From the NCBI GenBank assembly GCA_023415845.1, contig JAEZJB010000425.1, forward strand, positions 1-6,949: a stretch of DNA of 6,949 bases. The letters run 5' to 3'. Numbering within the stretch: the first letter of the stretch is position 1; every line of letters begins with the position of its first letter. A program made the translations under genes and the position numbers. Under the pieces are notes generated by a model. It was not told where the DNA came from. It saw only the letters and a list, made by a program, of their open reading frames with translations, and did no database searches. Positions 5,914 through 6,949 of the stretch are shown here, piece after piece. Source of the stretch: Chloroflexota bacterium (lineage in GTDB: Bacteria; Chloroflexota; Chloroflexia; Thermomicrobiales; UBA6265).

Positions 5914-6949
5914 TCAGTTGCCCCCTCGAGGTGCTGCGGGCAACCCATACCACTCGCGCGCGTTGGTGGAAAAGATGCGTTCATGGAGGTCAGCAGGAAG
6001 CCTGGGGAAGGCATGGGTTGGCGAGTCGAAGTCCCAATGCGGATAGTCACTGGCAAACATCAGGATATGCCGGGCATCCATCATTTCCAGTACCTGGAGG
6101 AGATGCTGCGGATTGTCCGGGTTCTCGATGGGCTGGCTGGAAATGCGGACATGGTCGCGGAGATAAGCCGAGGGTGCCTTTGTCAGCCACTGTACCTCAG
6201 ACCGAAGCGCCTTCCACTCGGCGTCGAGTCGCCATATCAATGCCGGCAACCAGGCGACACCACCCTCGGTGAGCGTGATTCCGAGACCCGGGAAACGCTC
6301 GAAGATCCCCTCGGTCAGGATGCTGACCAGGTGGGCCTGGAAACTCAAGGAAAGCGTGGTGTGCCACTCGATGTAGTGGGTGGGATAGCCGGGGGAGGGT
6401 TGGACGTTGATTCCCATACCGTCAGTGCCCGGATGCACGGCGAAACGGAAGCCATGACGCTGGCAGGCCTCGTAGATGGGATGGTATTGCCGCTGACCGA
6501 AGGGCGCGCGGGCACCGGAATCGGTCATGACCTGCACGAAGTGCGGATGTCCCGCCCACCGCTCAATCTCGCGGGCGGCCGCGAGGGGGTCGTGATGATT
6601 GATGGTGATGGAGCCCTTGAACACCCCGTCCGGATTGTTCTGGTCAAGCCAGCGATCGGCGAGCCAGTCGTTGTAGGCAGCGGCGACCGCGTTCCCCATG
6701 TCCGGATTGGGATGAACATTGCAGAAGGCCCGAGGAAGCAGAATGGCATAGGCGACGCCAAACTCGTCGATCAGCTGCTTGCGCAGGAAGTCGGGATCGG
6801 ACCCGGCCGGGCCACCACCGGGCGGCACGCTGTCGAGGCGGGAACCATGAACGGGATTGCCATAGAAGCCACGGCCCCCTCCGCCAAAGCGATCACGCCA
6901 GGGCATGGGCAGGTAAGCGCGGATCTCCTCCGGGTTTGCAGGCATGGGA
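5914..6949 (-). CDS. Amidohydrolase family 2 protein (ACMSD/decarboxylase-like), 5' end outside window
   Basis: TIM-barrel metal-dependent hydrolase or decarboxylase (PF04909). At least 344 residues are visible. Counting from the Met codon at 6945: YLPMPWRDRF (11-20) is the motif near the N-terminus of this subgroup, AVHPGTDG (169-176) carries the metal-binding histidine H171, LTEGGVAWLPALIWRLD (225-241) is a strong signature, and FASDYPHWDFDSP (297-309) holds the catalytic aspartate D300. The N-terminal D-x-H-type metal motif that should precede YLP by some 15 residues is missing. The frame continues upstream of the Met as a Pro codon to the window edge. The Met at 6945 is thus probably internal, and the true start lies just outside. 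Relatives act on aromatic or heterocyclic acids (for example ACMSD, gamma-resorcylate decarboxylase), but many are uncharacterised, so the reaction is open. It is followed directly by the Rieske gene. Confidence 0.9.
   Translation of the reverse strand, partial: PMPANPEEIRAYLPMPWRDRFGGGGRGFYGNPVHGSRLDSVPPGGGPAGSDPDFLRKQLIDEFGVAYAILLPRAFCNVHPNPDMGNAVAAAYNDWLADRWLDQNNPDGVFKGSITINHHDPLAAAREIERWAGHPHFVQVMTDSGARAPFGQRQYHPIYEACQRHGFRFAVHPGTDGMGINVQPSPGYPTHYIEWHTTLSLSFQAHLVSILTEGIFERFPGLGITLTEGGVAWLPALIWRLDAEWKALRSEVQWLTKAPSAYLRDHVRISSQPIENPDNPQHLLQVLEMMDARHILMFASDYPHWDFDSPTHAFPRLPADLHERIFSTNAREWYGLPAAPRGGN

Noticed and set aside
5513..6046. 177-codon open frame on the plus strand opposite the Rieske and amidohydrolase genes
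   Set aside because: Its product resembles no family, and both opposite genes have complete motifs; it is a GC-driven shadow frame.
6943..6945. ATG at 6945 as the true start of the amidohydrolase
   Set aside because: It would leave out the N-terminal metal-binding D-x-H motif that the family needs, and the frame continues upstream to the window edge; the gene is treated as cut by the window.
1..6949. tRNA or rRNA genes, CRISPR arrays, insertion sequences, riboswitches
   Set aside because: Reading both strands I found no cloverleaf-like segments, no regularly spaced repeats, no transposase motifs with terminal repeats and no recognisable aptamer cores. Intergenic regions are all shorter than 250 bp.

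Overview
The window looks like a chromosomal segment of a GC-rich, free-living bacterium. The best guess is Chloroflexota, class Thermomicrobia (Sphaerobacter/Thermomicrobium-like). This rests on the solute-binding protein, which has a twin-arginine leader and a Thr/Pro/Ala/Ser-rich C-terminal tail (ATPEASPAA) that I associate with that group, together with high GC, good AGGAGG ribosome sites and the mix of gene families. The taxon is inference; no rRNA or other marker gene is present.

Layout. (1) Positions 1-2831, minus strand: a carbohydrate ABC-importer operon read right to left, with a solute-binding protein (1437-2831), a MalF-type permease (302-1297) and a MalG-type permease (1-305, cut by the window edge). 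The two permease genes overlap by an ATGA. A strong stem-loop lies between the binding-protein gene and the first permease gene. (2) 2832-3051: a divergent control region. For the operon it holds a good promoter (TTGACG, 17 bp, CACAAT) with a near-perfect LacI-family operator in its spacer. (3) 3052-3504, plus: a Nudix hydrolase with a GTG start. (4) 3505-3590: convergent intergenic gap with a two-part hairpin. (5) 3591-3803, minus: a 70-residue four-cysteine protein of unknown function. (6) 3804-3970: an AT-rich divergent promoter region. (7) 3971-5488, plus: an AI-2E family membrane protein with a long, charged C-terminal tail. (8) 5507-6949, minus: a two-gene unit made of a metal-dependent amidohydrolase (5' end outside the window) followed 2 bp later by a stand-alone Rieske [2Fe-2S] protein.

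How the genes work together. The importer genes form one unit: binding protein outside the membrane, two permeases forming the channel. The ATPase is not in the window and may be encoded further downstream or supplied by a shared ATPase. The operator strongly resembles the site used by CelR/CebR regulators of cello-oligosaccharide uptake, so substrate-induced sugar import is the most likely theme. The amidohydrolase/Rieske pair suggests degradation of an aromatic or similar acid, but no oxygenase is visible. The Nudix, four-cysteine and AI-2E genes look like independent single-gene units. No mobile elements, CRISPR arrays, tRNA or rRNA genes were found. The most noteworthy points are the operator-in-promoter arrangement, the strand-specific intercistronic stem-loop, the amidohydrolase/Rieske pair and the small four-cysteine protein.
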